A stretch of DNA of 64,000 nt from JAUWGC01 sp963753055. GTDB lineage: Bacteria; Bacteroidota; Bacteroidia; Bacteroidales; B18-G4. The translations under genes were made by a program, and so were the position numbers. Numbering within the stretch: the stretch's first letter is position 1; each line of letters starts with the position of its first letter. Below, piece by piece: positions 26,964 through 36,008 of this stretch. The stretch covers positions 1,054,001 to 1,118,000 of the forward strand of contig CAVWAP010000004.1 of the NCBI GenBank assembly GCA_963753055.1. The letters are read 5' to 3'. The notes beneath the pieces were generated by a model. The model had not been told where the DNA came from and ran no database searches. It saw only the letters and a program-made list of their open reading frames with translations.

Positions 26964-27236
26964 ATGGAAAAAACGATTGACCAGATTAAAAAGAAAAGAG
27001 TAGTCCCTGAAGAGGTAAAAAACAAGGTCAAAGAGTTTAACAGGACAAAAAAAGCAATACTGAACGCCCTTAAAACGAATCCGCGATCCATTCCTGAGAT
27101 TGCTGCGGAGACAGGGTTGCCAATTGACAAGGTCACTTACACCTTGATGACCCTGCGAAAATATAACGAGATAAAAGTTGATAAGATTGACGACATGGAC
27201 GAGTATTTTTTCTATCAATTATCAAATGAGGATTAA
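26964..27236 (+). CDS. Small winged-helix DNA-binding-like protein within the Hdr operon
   Basis: 90 residues from ATG 26964 (a TTG at 26949 is also in frame). A basic helical N-terminus precedes a winged helix-turn-helix (AILNALKTNPRSIPEIAAETGLPIDKVTYTLMTLRKYNEI) with an acidic tail. It lies between hdrA and the QmoC-like gene, with only 2 nt to the latter, so it is part of the operon. It may be a local regulator, or a scaffold using the fold for protein contacts. No metal-binding cysteines are present. Confidence 0.75.
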   Translation: MEKTIDQIKKKRVVPEEVKNKVKEFNRTKKAILNALKTNPRSIPEIAAETGLPIDKVTYTLMTLRKYNEIKVDKIDDMDEYFFYQLSNED

Positions 27237-27238
27237 AG

Positions 27239-28384
27239 ATGTCACAGGTAAACACTAGTTTTTCGCACGAACTTACCAAATATGGAGCCATAAATTTTAA
27301 CGCATGTTATAATTGTGGCAATTGTACGGCTGTGTGTTCACTTTCGGATGAGGAAAACTCTTTTCCGAGAAAAATGATACGCTATAGCGTTTTGGGTTTG
27401 GAAGATGATATCCAGGCCTCTGTCGACCCATGGCTATGTTACTTCTGCGGCGAATGCAGCGAAACATGTCCGGAAGGCGCCAACCCGGGAGAGTTGATGA
27501 TGTCATTGCGCCGATATTTGACGGCTAAGTATGACTGGACAGGCCTGGGCCATAAAATGTACACATCGAAAGTATGGGAGTTTGGGGCCATTATCATCCT
27601 GGCTATAGCCATCCTGGTTCTATTCATTCTGTTCCATGGGCCAATGACAACTGATCTGACACTTGAAGGCGGCGTAAAACTAAACACTTTTGCTCCCTGG
27701 AAACAGATTGAGATCGGCGACTGGATCATGGCAGCTATTTTGTCATTTTTCCTCCTGACCAATGTTTTTAATATGTTCATGAAGTTGATTGTAAGGCAGA
27801 AAGACATTAAAGTGCCAATTAAATTGTACTTCACCGAGTTCTGGAAGATTATTGTTCATTTTATCTCACAATGGCAATTCTCAAAATGTGATAAACTTGA
27901 AAGTGGTAAAACAATCAATTTCAGCACCTATTGGATCGTCCACTGGTTATTAATGACCAGTTATGTGATTATGTTCACCATGATTGTCGTATTCCTGGGA
28001 TGGTTTCAAACAGAAAATATTTACGCCTGGTATCACCCGCAAAGGTTACTTGGATATTACGCAACGGCGGGCTTAACGATTGGTGTGATCTATTTCTTTA
28101 TTGAGAGGATCAGGCGAAGTAATGAAAAGAGCAAGTATTCACATATAACTGACTGGACATTCTTAGTCTTGCTTTTTTTAACCACCATATCTGGAATCTT
28201 AGTCCATTTGTTTCGCATCAACGGACTCCCAATGGCAACGTACTACACATATGTCTTCCACATCATGGTACTTTTCCCGATGTTGATGATTGAAGTCCCG
28301 TTCTCCAAATGGTCGCATTTAGCTTACAGGCCTTTTGCTATTTATTTCAATAATGTGATCACCACTGCCAGGAAAGCGCCATAG
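27239..28384 (+). CDS. qmoC: QmoC-like membrane protein: HdrC-type Fe-S domain fused to HdrE-type cytochrome b
   Basis: 381 residues. The N-terminal domain holds two [4Fe-4S] motifs, CYNCGNCTAVC (near 23) and CYFCGECSETCPEGANPGELM (near 67), as in HdrC. From ~115 there are six membrane segments, with histidines (WIVHWLLM, YVFHIMVLFP, KWSHLAYRP) suited to haem b ligation, as in HdrE/NarI-like subunits. This fusion defines QmoC, which links the soluble flavoproteins to menaquinone. No aprAB, sat or dsrAB genes are in the window, so its sulfate-reduction partner is absent here; TusA/DsrE are the apparent sulfur link. It is the last gene of the operon. Confidence 0.88.
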   Translation: MSQVNTSFSHELTKYGAINFNACYNCGNCTAVCSLSDEENSFPRKMIRYSVLGLEDDIQASVDPWLCYFCGECSETCPEGANPGELMMSLRRYLTAKYDWTGLGHKMYTSKVWEFGAIIILAIAILVLFILFHGPMTTDLTLEGGVKLNTFAPWKQIEIGDWIMAAILSFFLLTNVFNMFMKLIVRQKDIKVPIKLYFTEFWKIIVHFISQWQFSKCDKLESGKTINFSTYWIVHWLLMTSYVIMFTMIVVFLGWFQTENIYAWYHPQRLLGYYATAGLTIGVIYFFIERIRRSNEKSKYSHITDWTFLVLLFLTTISGILVHLFRINGLPMATYYTYVFHIMVLFPMLMIEVPFSKWSHLAYRPFAIYFNNVITTARKAP

Positions 28385-28775
28385 TGAACACTCCCGATAA
28401 CTATCGGGACTGAACAGAAATAATTCATTGTCCCTGCCTTCGCTCCGCTTCGGCAGGCAAGGCATTCTAGATTCTACATTCTACATTTCACATTTATCTT
28501 GTGTCTTGCATCTTGCATCTTGCATCTTGTGTCTTGCATCTTGTGTCTTGTGTCTTGCATCTTGTGTCTTGTGTCTTGCGTCTTGTATCCCGCTGGCGTA
28601 GGAGATTTCTCCCCTGATATTCATCAGGGTCGAAATGACAAGGTATCATTGGTATTATATGTAGTATCGATTCTTACTGGAGCCCAACAGTATAACAATA
28701 TAACAGTTTTCACTAATCACCAACCACTAACCACCCTTGCCTTCACAGGGGCAAGCCTGCATCCAACTCATTGTT
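28385..28775. repeat. Composite repeat block: hairpins, module A, heptamer array, module B
   Basis: No gene is seen. A hairpin CCCGATA-AC-TATCGGG sits at 28393-28408. Module A (28432-28503) starts with the hairpin CCTGCC...GGCAGG and runs to ATTTCACATTTATCTTG. A heptamer array of TCTTGCA/TCTTGTG units follows (to ~28587). Module B (28588-28715) runs from CCCGCTGGCG through GGAGATTTCTCC and GTCGAAATGAC to CAGTTTTCACTA. Both modules recur in the opposite order at 30.8-31.0 kb. Confidence 0.85.
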
Positions 28776-28792
28776 AGCTCAATCCCGGTTAA

Positions 28793-30643
28793 TTACTTAA
28801 AATCAATTTTAAAGTCATCGATTTGAATTTTGGCAGGGCTATTATCTTTGGAAGGCAACCATACATAAATACTTAAATGTGCCGAAGTATCGATATTTGC
28901 TGGTAACTCCTTATTTATGGTTATTTGATTCCACTTATCTATATTTTTATGCTCAGTGCAAATTCCAACTGATTCCCAGTACAGTGAGATCTCCTGCTTC
29001 TCCACGGATACAAATACTGAAGCATTGTTAATCTCAGAATACCTGAAAAACAAGGAAACAGATACTCTCCTTTTATAATCAAATTCTCGTAATGGCCTGT
29101 TTATTCCAATACTGAAAGGAAACATTGAATCAATCTGGCAGGAGTAATCAGCGCTAGTATAATTAACGCTATTCAAGGCTTCTGGCATGATGTCTGCTGT
29201 ATAAGTATCAAAATTATTGAAATAAGTGATTGTTGTATCTGATAGGTTTATTTCTTTGCTTATCCTCCAAAATTTAGCCTGTTTCATTTTCCTGCCAATT
29301 GGCAACCCTCCTGTATGCAAATAACCTGGAATCTTTATATTTTAATGCTTGTTCTATCTTACTCTTTTTGGACTGTAAAGAATTTGTTGGATAATATTCT
29401 TTTGCCAGGGCGATGTGATATAAAAAGCCTGAGAATAATAGTAAGACAGCAAGCCTCTTCCAGATTAGTTTCTTGAATAGTGGTTCCAGGCAATAAAAAG
29501 AAAACCAGAAAGAAATTGGTAACAGGATATAAAAGGTGTGTGAGGCCACATCTCTAACAACAAAAAGATAGCTGGTGAATACCAGTAGAATAGAAGCAAT
29601 TGTAAACAGCTTAACATACCTGACCCCGGCATGTGGACTTTTTTTAAAGAAATAAACGATATAATAGATGGTTTGAGATATACCGATTAGAAATAATAAA
29701 ATGATAAAAGGGGCTGCCCATAAATTGTTCAGGAGCAATGCTTTTGTACCTATCCACCCTCACGGAGATGAAGTAGCGTGCCTCAAAAGTACTGAAATGC
29801 AATGAAGCGTGTAAGTACATCGATGTTCATTAAATTAGAAAAGTTTACAACAATGTTTGATTCTGTACCCCCGGTAATTAAACCATATTTAATAATTGTC
29901 GGAATGAATGTGGACATGATAACAATAAAACCTAAACTGAAAAATAGCATCCCAAATAAAATGTTTCTGCGGTTTTTAGTTTTTAGAAGGACAAACAATG
30001 ATAGAAGAATATAAAAGGGTAGTAAGACCCAGGACATATGTATTTGTAAGATCCAGCCTAATGTAAAACCCATAATGAAAAATGAAAGATTAATTGAAAA
30101 AATCTTTTCTTTATAAAAAGGCAATATTTCGAAAACACTTACAAAAAAAAGAATAGCCGGAGCCAGAACATAAGATGGGTTAATTATTGTTGTACTGTAG
30201 TTTAAGGTCCATGGAGCCGTAAGCAACCAAATATATATAAACCACTTTGGTATGCCCGCAAGTCTTTTTGAAAGATACCATGCAAAAAATGCCAATGAAA
30301 ACGTTGATAATAAGTTCAACAATAAAAATGGAGCTTCGGGTATTGCTGAAAGATAAAAAGGTAAACCAACCAAAAGGCCCTGTAAAGCTCCGGGGATCTG
30401 CGAGGATGTATAAGTAATATCAGGTCCCCAGAAAGGCCAGATACCTGTAGTATAAAATTTCAGTCCGATTAAATATATTTGTGTGTAGTCCTGCAAATAC
30501 AAGGTATCAAGCTCTGAGAAGTTAATACACATTCCATAGAATGTCCTTAACACATAAGCCAGAAGAACAACCAATAATATGCATCTGTTGCGTTTGAGAT
30601 TCTTAAAAAAGAAGAATAGTATACTCGCTATTGCCTGGTACAT
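28793..30643 (-). pseudogene. ArnT/GT39-like multi-spanning membrane glycosyltransferase, frameshifted
   Basis: Reads as one gene in pieces. 30643-29783 (286 residues) has an N-terminal membrane segment, then LYLQDYTQIYLIGLKFYTTG with acidic residues in the first periplasmic loop and GIWPFWGPD, as in GT39/ArnT-type lipid-linked sugar transferases, and many further membrane helices. After a break at ~29775 (TTTT run) the frame ISVRVDRY and then 29738-29274 continues with more helices. A further shift at an AAAA run near 29288 leads to a 175-residue soluble C-terminal domain (29320-28793). Adding one A there joins the last two frames smoothly. The gene lies between permuted repeat blocks and was probably acquired as a cargo gene. 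Donor and acceptor unknown. Confidence 0.55.
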
Positions 30644-30705
30644 GCAGTTTTAGTTAAAGGCTCATCTTTTGCACGATTAAATATATGAAATATTGTCCAC
30701 GTGAC

Positions 30706-31130
30706 CTGAACTGTCACCCCGAGCGCCGCGCCGTCGGCAAGCCTTTGGCGGCCGATGGAAGTCGAGGGATCCGGTATCCGGCATCTTGCATCCCGCTGGC
30801 GCAGGAGATTTCTCCCCTGATATTCATCAGGGTCGAAATGACGAGGTATCGTTGATATTATATGCAGTATCGATTCTTACTGGAGCCCAACAGTATAACA
30901 ATATAACAATATAACAATATAACAGTTTTCACTAGCCACCCCTGCCTTCGCTCTGCTTCGGCAGGCAAAGCATTCTAGATTCTACATGCTACATTTCACA
31001 TTTATCTTGTGACTTGCGTCTTGCATCTTGCGTCTTGCGTCTTGTAGCTTGCGACCTGAATCATAGAGACCCATAGAATACCCATAGAAAACCCATAGAA
31101 TACCCATAGAAAACCCATAGTACCATATAT
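30706..31130. repeat. Composite repeat block: GC-rich stem, module B, module A, heptamers, 12-mers
   Basis: No gene is seen. 30713-30790 is GC-rich (CACCCCGAGC ... GTCGAGGGATCC) with ATCCGGC/ATCTTGC heptamers. Module B spans 30791-30934, with an AATATAAC octamer expansion; module A spans 30938-31015, then a TTGCGTC/TTGCATC array. From 31070 the unit ACCCATAGAAAA/ACCCATAGAATA (12 bp) repeats about five times. Order B-A here versus A-B at 28.4 kb. Confidence 0.85.
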
Positions 31131-31185
31131 CTCAATACTTAATACTTAATACTGTATTTACTATTGGCTATTTTCTATTTGCTAA

Positions 31186-33095
31186 TTATTGTTTGACCAC
31201 AACAAGTTTATGTGTGGCAACTTGTTCACCAGCCTGTACCCTGATGTAATACATCCCTGCTGATAAATCATTCATATCAATCTCGATTTCATGTTCTCCA
31301 GGCATCTGCATTTCATCGATCAATCGTTTAATCTTAATTCCTGAAATCGAATATAAATCACATTTCAGATTTCTGATATCATGAATCAGATATCGCAGAC
31401 GTGTAACGTCTGCACAGGGATTGGGAGAAATCTCAAGAATCAACTGATCATTTTTGACATAATTTTCTTCATCAATAGCATCCATGCAAATGGCCATTTT
31501 AGGTACTGAAGCATAAATGATCCTGTTATCCTGATAACTATGGGTTCCATGAACGGCAGCAAGACCTGGTGTTTCATCAGTTTGATAGATATAATGGATG
31601 TTATCATCTGAGGATGAGGCCAGAACAGGGTATATGCATTCATCGTAAAGATGTGCAACATCGCTTGTCAGATGGATGAAATCACGCCATTCACCACTAG
31701 CAGAAAGCCTCTGGCCCAGATGTGTTTGTAATTAGAATTTCCGGTACTCATATCGTTTCAGTTGTTGATGAAAAAAGTACATAGATCTCATCTATACTCA
31801 CTGATCATTATAGTTGGCATGGTTGAAGGACTCGAAGAGTTTCTTCGTAAAAGAACATCTCTGTATTCAGATCAATGGTCCCGTTACCATCCACATCCTG
31901 CATCCAGCCGATGTAATTATAATCTTCAAGCATTTCAGAGTTAGTATAACCGTATCCCAGGAGGAGCAAGAGCTTGATAGATCATTGGAAAAGGTTTCCA
32001 TATTCCTCGTTCCAGTAGCCAATACCATCGCAGTAGAGATCAGGTAAGATCTCCATGGACCAGGAGTATCTTTCACTATATTGGATATGCTGAACACAAC
32101 ATGGGCACTGCCCTCGGCATCAAGGGCTATATTGGCTGAACCAGCAACACAGAAGAAGGTATCTGTAACTGGTATTTGTATTGTAAAAGGGATATGGATG
32201 TTCCCAGATGAATAGTTTTTTCCCAGGTATCACCATCATCTGTTGTTTTCATCATAAACATGTCATGGCAAGATGATATTGGCGTATAGTAGTGCGATAG
32301 TGCCATTCTTCTCATCGGCCCAGACATAGTTATCCATCCAGATTGCTTTGTAATAATCTGAACCAGTGCCTTCAAGGATTACTGTTTTCAATATTCCAGG
32401 TCGTTCCGCCATCCTGTGAACGGGAATAAAAGAGGGCAGCTTCTTGTCCCATGATATGGCACCGTATGGATACGGCTACTATATGAATAGAATTATGATT
32501 CGGACCTGCTGTTATCATTCTGGGGCAGGCCAATACTGAAGGACCATTGCTATAGTTATAAGGTGTTTCAGTCCAGTCTCCGGTACCTTTTACTGATCTT
32601 GTTATGATATAAAGTTTTTTTATTGCAAAATCATGACATACAACAATTTCTCCTTCCTGGCCCGAGAGGAGCATAACTTGGCCACCCAGATCTGAAGTTT
32701 TCAATACTGATTTGCAGGGGGTTGAACCCCATGCAGTTGCCATCATAATAATTATATCCTGTTCCTCTATCAGGGAAATATGGAGGTGCTTCAACCCCCC
32801 TGGTCCAAACAGCACCAATAGTACCATCTTCATGACGATAAATTCTGTTTTGCAACATCCTGTTTGATTGCATGTCATAGCTGGTATTCCCGATCTCATG
32901 CTCATTGGAGGCCAGGCCGTGCATGTTCATGGGAGCTTCAGGAGCTTGGATTGATGTATTGCTTTGGGTCTTGTTTGCATCCAGGCAAACCTTGACTCTT
33001 TTGTTCAAAACCTCTTCAGGCAGGTTTATCCTGATCTGTGAGAGCCCTGTCAGGGTTAATGAACAGATAATAATACTAAGTAGAATATTTTTCAT
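31186..33095 (-). pseudogene. T9SS-secreted Asp-box (BNR) beta-propeller protein, broken by many frameshifts
   Basis: A signal peptide (MKNILLSIIICSLTLTGLS) starts at 33095. The chain then changes frame near 32650 (GWPSYAPLG to EGEIVVCHD), near 32380, and at least twice more before 31497. Asp-box motifs are seen: YSRSQDGGTTW at ~32410 and KTTDDGDTWEKT at ~32240. The last 103 residues form a T9SS CTD (EISPNPCADVTRLRYLIHD ... HKLVVVKQ). The intact product would be roughly 600 residues, a secreted six-bladed propeller related to sialidase-like repeats without a proven enzymatic role. Either a real pseudogene or a stretch of poor consensus. Confidence 0.7.
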
Positions 33096-33232
33096 GGCTT
33101 TTTTTCTTTAAAGTTACCATATCTGCATGTCAAAGTCTACCAGAAATGTTTCAATTGATGCAAGAAATGTTGCAGCGGAGCGAATCCGGCATCCGGCATC
33201 CGGTATCTGGTATCTAAATATGTAAAAATCAC

Positions 33233-33240
33233 TATATTTG
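33233..33240 (+). promoter_or_regulatory. Bacteroidota -7 box TATATTTG
   Basis: Perfect TAnnTTTG match 27 nt before the start of the PKD protein, just after a short heptamer array (ATCCGGC/TATCTGG, 33183-33217). Confidence 0.55.
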
Positions 33241-33266
33241 CAAAAACATAAATCAAAACTTCACTT

Positions 33267-34547
33267 ATGAGAACTCTTATTGTATCAATAACCACATTCT
33301 TTGTACTGGCGATAGGTTCATTTCTATTAATGGCAAGCTTTTCAAGTCCTGCAGAAAAAAATGGCAATAGATCCACCTCCAGTGGTGAGCTGTCGTTTAC
33401 CATCAGGACCGTTACTGCAAACGGAACTTATTCTCCGAAGCATGTTCTGGCAATCTGGGTAGAAGACATTGACGGCTTTGTCAAAACCAGGAAGGCCATG
33501 GCCAGTCAGCGGAAACAGTATTTATACACCTGGGCAGCTGCCTCTAACTTCAATACGGTAGATGCCATAACAGGTCCTACGCTCACCAGCCACCAGACTC
33601 ATACAGTTACCTGGGATTGCACAGACCTGGGTGGAAATATTGTTCCGGATGGTGATTATGTAGTATATGCGGAATTCACCGATAAGCATGCTCAGGGGCC
33701 TCTGTACTCAATGACTTTTACAAAAGGGCCGAACCCGCTGTTTTTAACTCCTCCGGATGAAACATATTTCAAGGATATTGTGCTGACATTCACTCCCTAC
33801 GTCTGCGATTTCACTGCCAGTGAAACAGATGTATGTCAGGGCGAAATAGTTGTTTTTACCGATGAATCTGTAAACGCAAGTTCGTGGGAATGGGATTTTG
33901 GTGAAGGCGCTGTTCCTGCAACATCCAGCACACAGGGACCACATGCGGTTAGCTATTCCACTCCGGGAATAAGAACAGTCTCACTGACCATCAACGGGAA
34001 CCTCACAGAAACCAAAGATGACTTCATGACTATTCATGATGCTATGGAAGCTGGTTTTGAGTACGGGGGCAGTGATCTGACGGTTGAATTTACAAATGCT
34101 TCAATTAATGCCACAACATATTTATGGGATTTTGGCGATGGTAATACCAGTGCGGAAACCGATCCTGTTCACATATATTCCAGCGCAGGAAGCTATATGG
34201 TAAGTCTTATTGCAACTAATTCATACTGCGAGGATACTGTTAGCCATGAAATTTCGGTTCCGCTTGTGGGACTGGAAGAAATCTACAGCGAGAATTTAGT
34301 TCAGATCTATCCAAATCCGTGCTCAAGCACTGCACGCTTGAGATTAACGAATCACGAACAACGATATCTGATATCTGATTTATATATGATTTCGGGAGAA
34401 AGAATTAAGAGATTGGTGAATGAAGTAGTACCAGCAGGAATCCATGAAATCGAGATTGATATGAGTGATTTGCCTGCAGGGATGTATTACATCAGGGTGC
34501 AGGCTGGGGAGCAGGTTGGTGTTGGGAAGATTGTGAAGATAGACTAA
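33267..34547 (+). CDS. T9SS-secreted protein with DUF2271-like domain and two PKD domains
   Basis: 426 residues. A signal peptide/anchor (VLAIGSFLLMASF) is followed by a ~130-residue domain resembling DUF2271/FlgD-like (SPKHVLAIWVEDIDGFVKT, WDCTDLGGNIVPDGDYVVYA). Two PKD domains follow at ~175-245 (WEWDFGEGAVPAT) and ~255-325 (YLWDFGDGNTSAETDPVHIY). The last ~85 residues form a T9SS CTD (IYPNPCSSTARLRL ... GKIVKID). It is likely a surface protein that binds a polymer or partner. A short stretch of the CTD (QRYLISDLYMIS) is encoded by GATATCT heptamers. It is convergent with the FISUMP gene. Confidence 0.8.
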   Translation: MRTLIVSITTFFVLAIGSFLLMASFSSPAEKNGNRSTSSGELSFTIRTVTANGTYSPKHVLAIWVEDIDGFVKTRKAMASQRKQYLYTWAAASNFNTVDAITGPTLTSHQTHTVTWDCTDLGGNIVPDGDYVVYAEFTDKHAQGPLYSMTFTKGPNPLFLTPPDETYFKDIVLTFTPYVCDFTASETDVCQGEIVVFTDESVNASSWEWDFGEGAVPATSSTQGPHAVSYSTPGIRTVSLTINGNLTETKDDFMTIHDAMEAGFEYGGSDLTVEFTNASINATTYLWDFGDGNTSAETDPVHIYSSAGSYMVSLIATNSYCEDTVSHEISVPLVGLEEIYSENLVQIYPNPCSSTARLRLTNHEQRYLISDLYMISGERIKRLVNEVVPAGIHEIEIDMSDLPAGMYYIRVQAGEQVGVGKIVKID

Positions 34548-34574
34548 GGCTGTCAGGTAGAAAAGCGAAACAAC

Positions 34575-35924
34575 TCACTCATCCTTGAGACACCGAACCG
34601 AACGTCCCATTAATTTAGAATTGTATGAACGGGAAAGTCGTGTCTCCCAATATTCAACAAACCGGTACCAGGATCCCATGCTGGTAACTTTTGTAGAGGA
34701 CCACATGCTGGTGTATTTGACCTCATTTACGAAAGTACCACCGGGGATGCAGCAGCCGGTACCCAGAGCGGCAAAACCAAAATAATCATTTCCAGTACTA
34801 CTAGGCATCCAAAGTCGCGTAGCTTTTAATCTTTCACCAACATCGAATCCTCTATAACCCGCACTATCCCAAATAGGGTCAGGGTATCCGTAATAACTGT
34901 CGACTGTTCCTTCTAATTGTTTCCATTCTTCATCAGTAGGTATATGCCACCCAGGAGGACATATGCCTTGTATACCTTCAACAGTATCATATTTCATTAT
35001 CTCATCCCATTGGTATAATCCCCCATACATATCACAATTTGTCGTGTAATTATTAAAGCAGTATTTTTCTATAATACCATTGTCAAACTGAGGCTGGATT
35101 CCGGGTATCATTGTTCCTACATTCAGGTTTTCTTTGAACCAGCATTGGGTTCCAATCTGAACTGTTTTGTAATCACGAAATTGGTAATTTACTATAGGAA
35201 TATCTATACATGGTATCCCTTCTGTAATATCAAATAAGTAAGATTCAGAATTTTCCGGGTTATCCTCAATAAAATCACTGCCTCTTATCAATGCTTTTGT
35301 TTCTGAATATCCAATGTATCTCAGCGTATCACCATAATCAAACGGGAAGCCACCATCATTGAAAGACTTTAGGTTTCCTACATATTGTTCATAACCCATA
35401 TATGCCAGTTTGCATTCTTGCTTTGCAGATCCCAGGCTGGCCATCTTAATGCTTCTTGTCAGCCCTTGATACGACACAGAAAAGATATAGAAATTTGCTT
35501 TGCCCGGACAAAATGTAAATGTATGTTTCCCGGCATCTAAAATATCTTCATATGCTGCATGTTGCCGGCCTGCCAGATCAAAGATGCGGATTGCAATATC
35601 ATCCCTTTTTTCGATGCAAACATTAATATATGTTTGATCCACAATCGGATTGGGATAATTCTGTGATACCGAAAAACTGTTTGCCCTGAGTTGATCTTGT
35701 AAAATTGGCATAATACTATCTTCAATATATAATATCAAGACTGTATCTGGCCAGTAGAGCATGGTATCTGCATCCTTAGTAAGGTTCATGATCAGGATAC
35801 TGTCTATGACAACATGCTGGCCTTTGTTCTGAGCTGTGAAATCAAGCACAATAGTATCGTCACCAAATGTATTCAGGGTAAATCCTATGATCAGGATAGC
35901 GATAAGGTAAATTGTTTTTTTCAT
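34575..35924 (-). CDS. FISUMP-domain secreted protein with internal CTD-like domain (paralogue 1)
   Basis: 449 residues with a signal peptide (LIIGFTLNTFG). Residues ~80-160 look like a T9SS sorting domain but are internal: FSVSQNYPNPIVDQTYINV, IRIFDLAGRQHAAY, KHTFTFCPGKANFYIFSVSY. From ~255 to the end is the Fibrobacter succinogenes major paralogous domain (TVQIGTQCWFKENL, GLYQWDEIMKY, ICPPGWHIPTDEEWKQLEG, GRSVRCL). This C-lectin-like domain is common in secreted proteins of Fibrobacter and Bacteroidota; function unknown. Paralogue 2 lies at 39.4-40.7 kb. Confidence 0.82.
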   Translation of the reverse strand: MKKTIYLIAILIIGFTLNTFGDDTIVLDFTAQNKGQHVVIDSILIMNLTKDADTMLYWPDTVLILYIEDSIMPILQDQLRANSFSVSQNYPNPIVDQTYINVCIEKRDDIAIRIFDLAGRQHAAYEDILDAGKHTFTFCPGKANFYIFSVSYQGLTRSIKMASLGSAKQECKLAYMGYEQYVGNLKSFNDGGFPFDYGDTLRYIGYSETKALIRGSDFIEDNPENSESYLFDITEGIPCIDIPIVNYQFRDYKTVQIGTQCWFKENLNVGTMIPGIQPQFDNGIIEKYCFNNYTTNCDMYGGLYQWDEIMKYDTVEGIQGICPPGWHIPTDEEWKQLEGTVDSYYGYPDPIWDSAGYRGFDVGERLKATRLWMPSSTGNDYFGFAALGTGCCIPGGTFVNEVKYTSMWSSTKVTSMGSWYRFVEYWETRLSRSYNSKLMGRSVRCLKDE

Positions 35925-36008
35925 AATGATTAGGTTTAGCGCTAAGCGCGGAGAGCAAAGCGCTAAGCGTTAAAATATTACGCTTTGCGCCCTGCGCTTT
36001 GCGCTTTG
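35925..36008. repeat. 84-bp direct repeat, copy 1 (GCTTTGCGC-rich)
   Basis: Contains CGCTAAGCGCGGAGAGCAAAGCGC and GCTTTGCGCCCTGCGCTTTGCGC stretches able to pair with each other. Nearly identical to 39171-39254. Each copy lies between a start codon and the tail of a T9SS CTD on the minus strand. Confidence 0.9.

Noticed and set aside
22524..28384. Dissimilatory sulfate reduction locus
   Set aside because: No aprAB, sat, dsrAB, dsrC or dsrMKJOP genes are present; only Qmo-like, TusA and DsrE-type components are seen.
28393..28408. Terminator after the QmoC-like gene
   Set aside because: The hairpin CCCGATA-AC-TATCGGG is good but no T run follows, and similar hairpins are part of the repeat blocks; it may still act as one but cannot be claimed.
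28494..28587. Open frame of 92 residues with cysteine repeats (CLASCIL/CLVSCIL)
   Set aside because: Entirely encoded by TCTTGCA/TCTTGTG heptamers running into repeat module B; no promoter or independent support for a protein.
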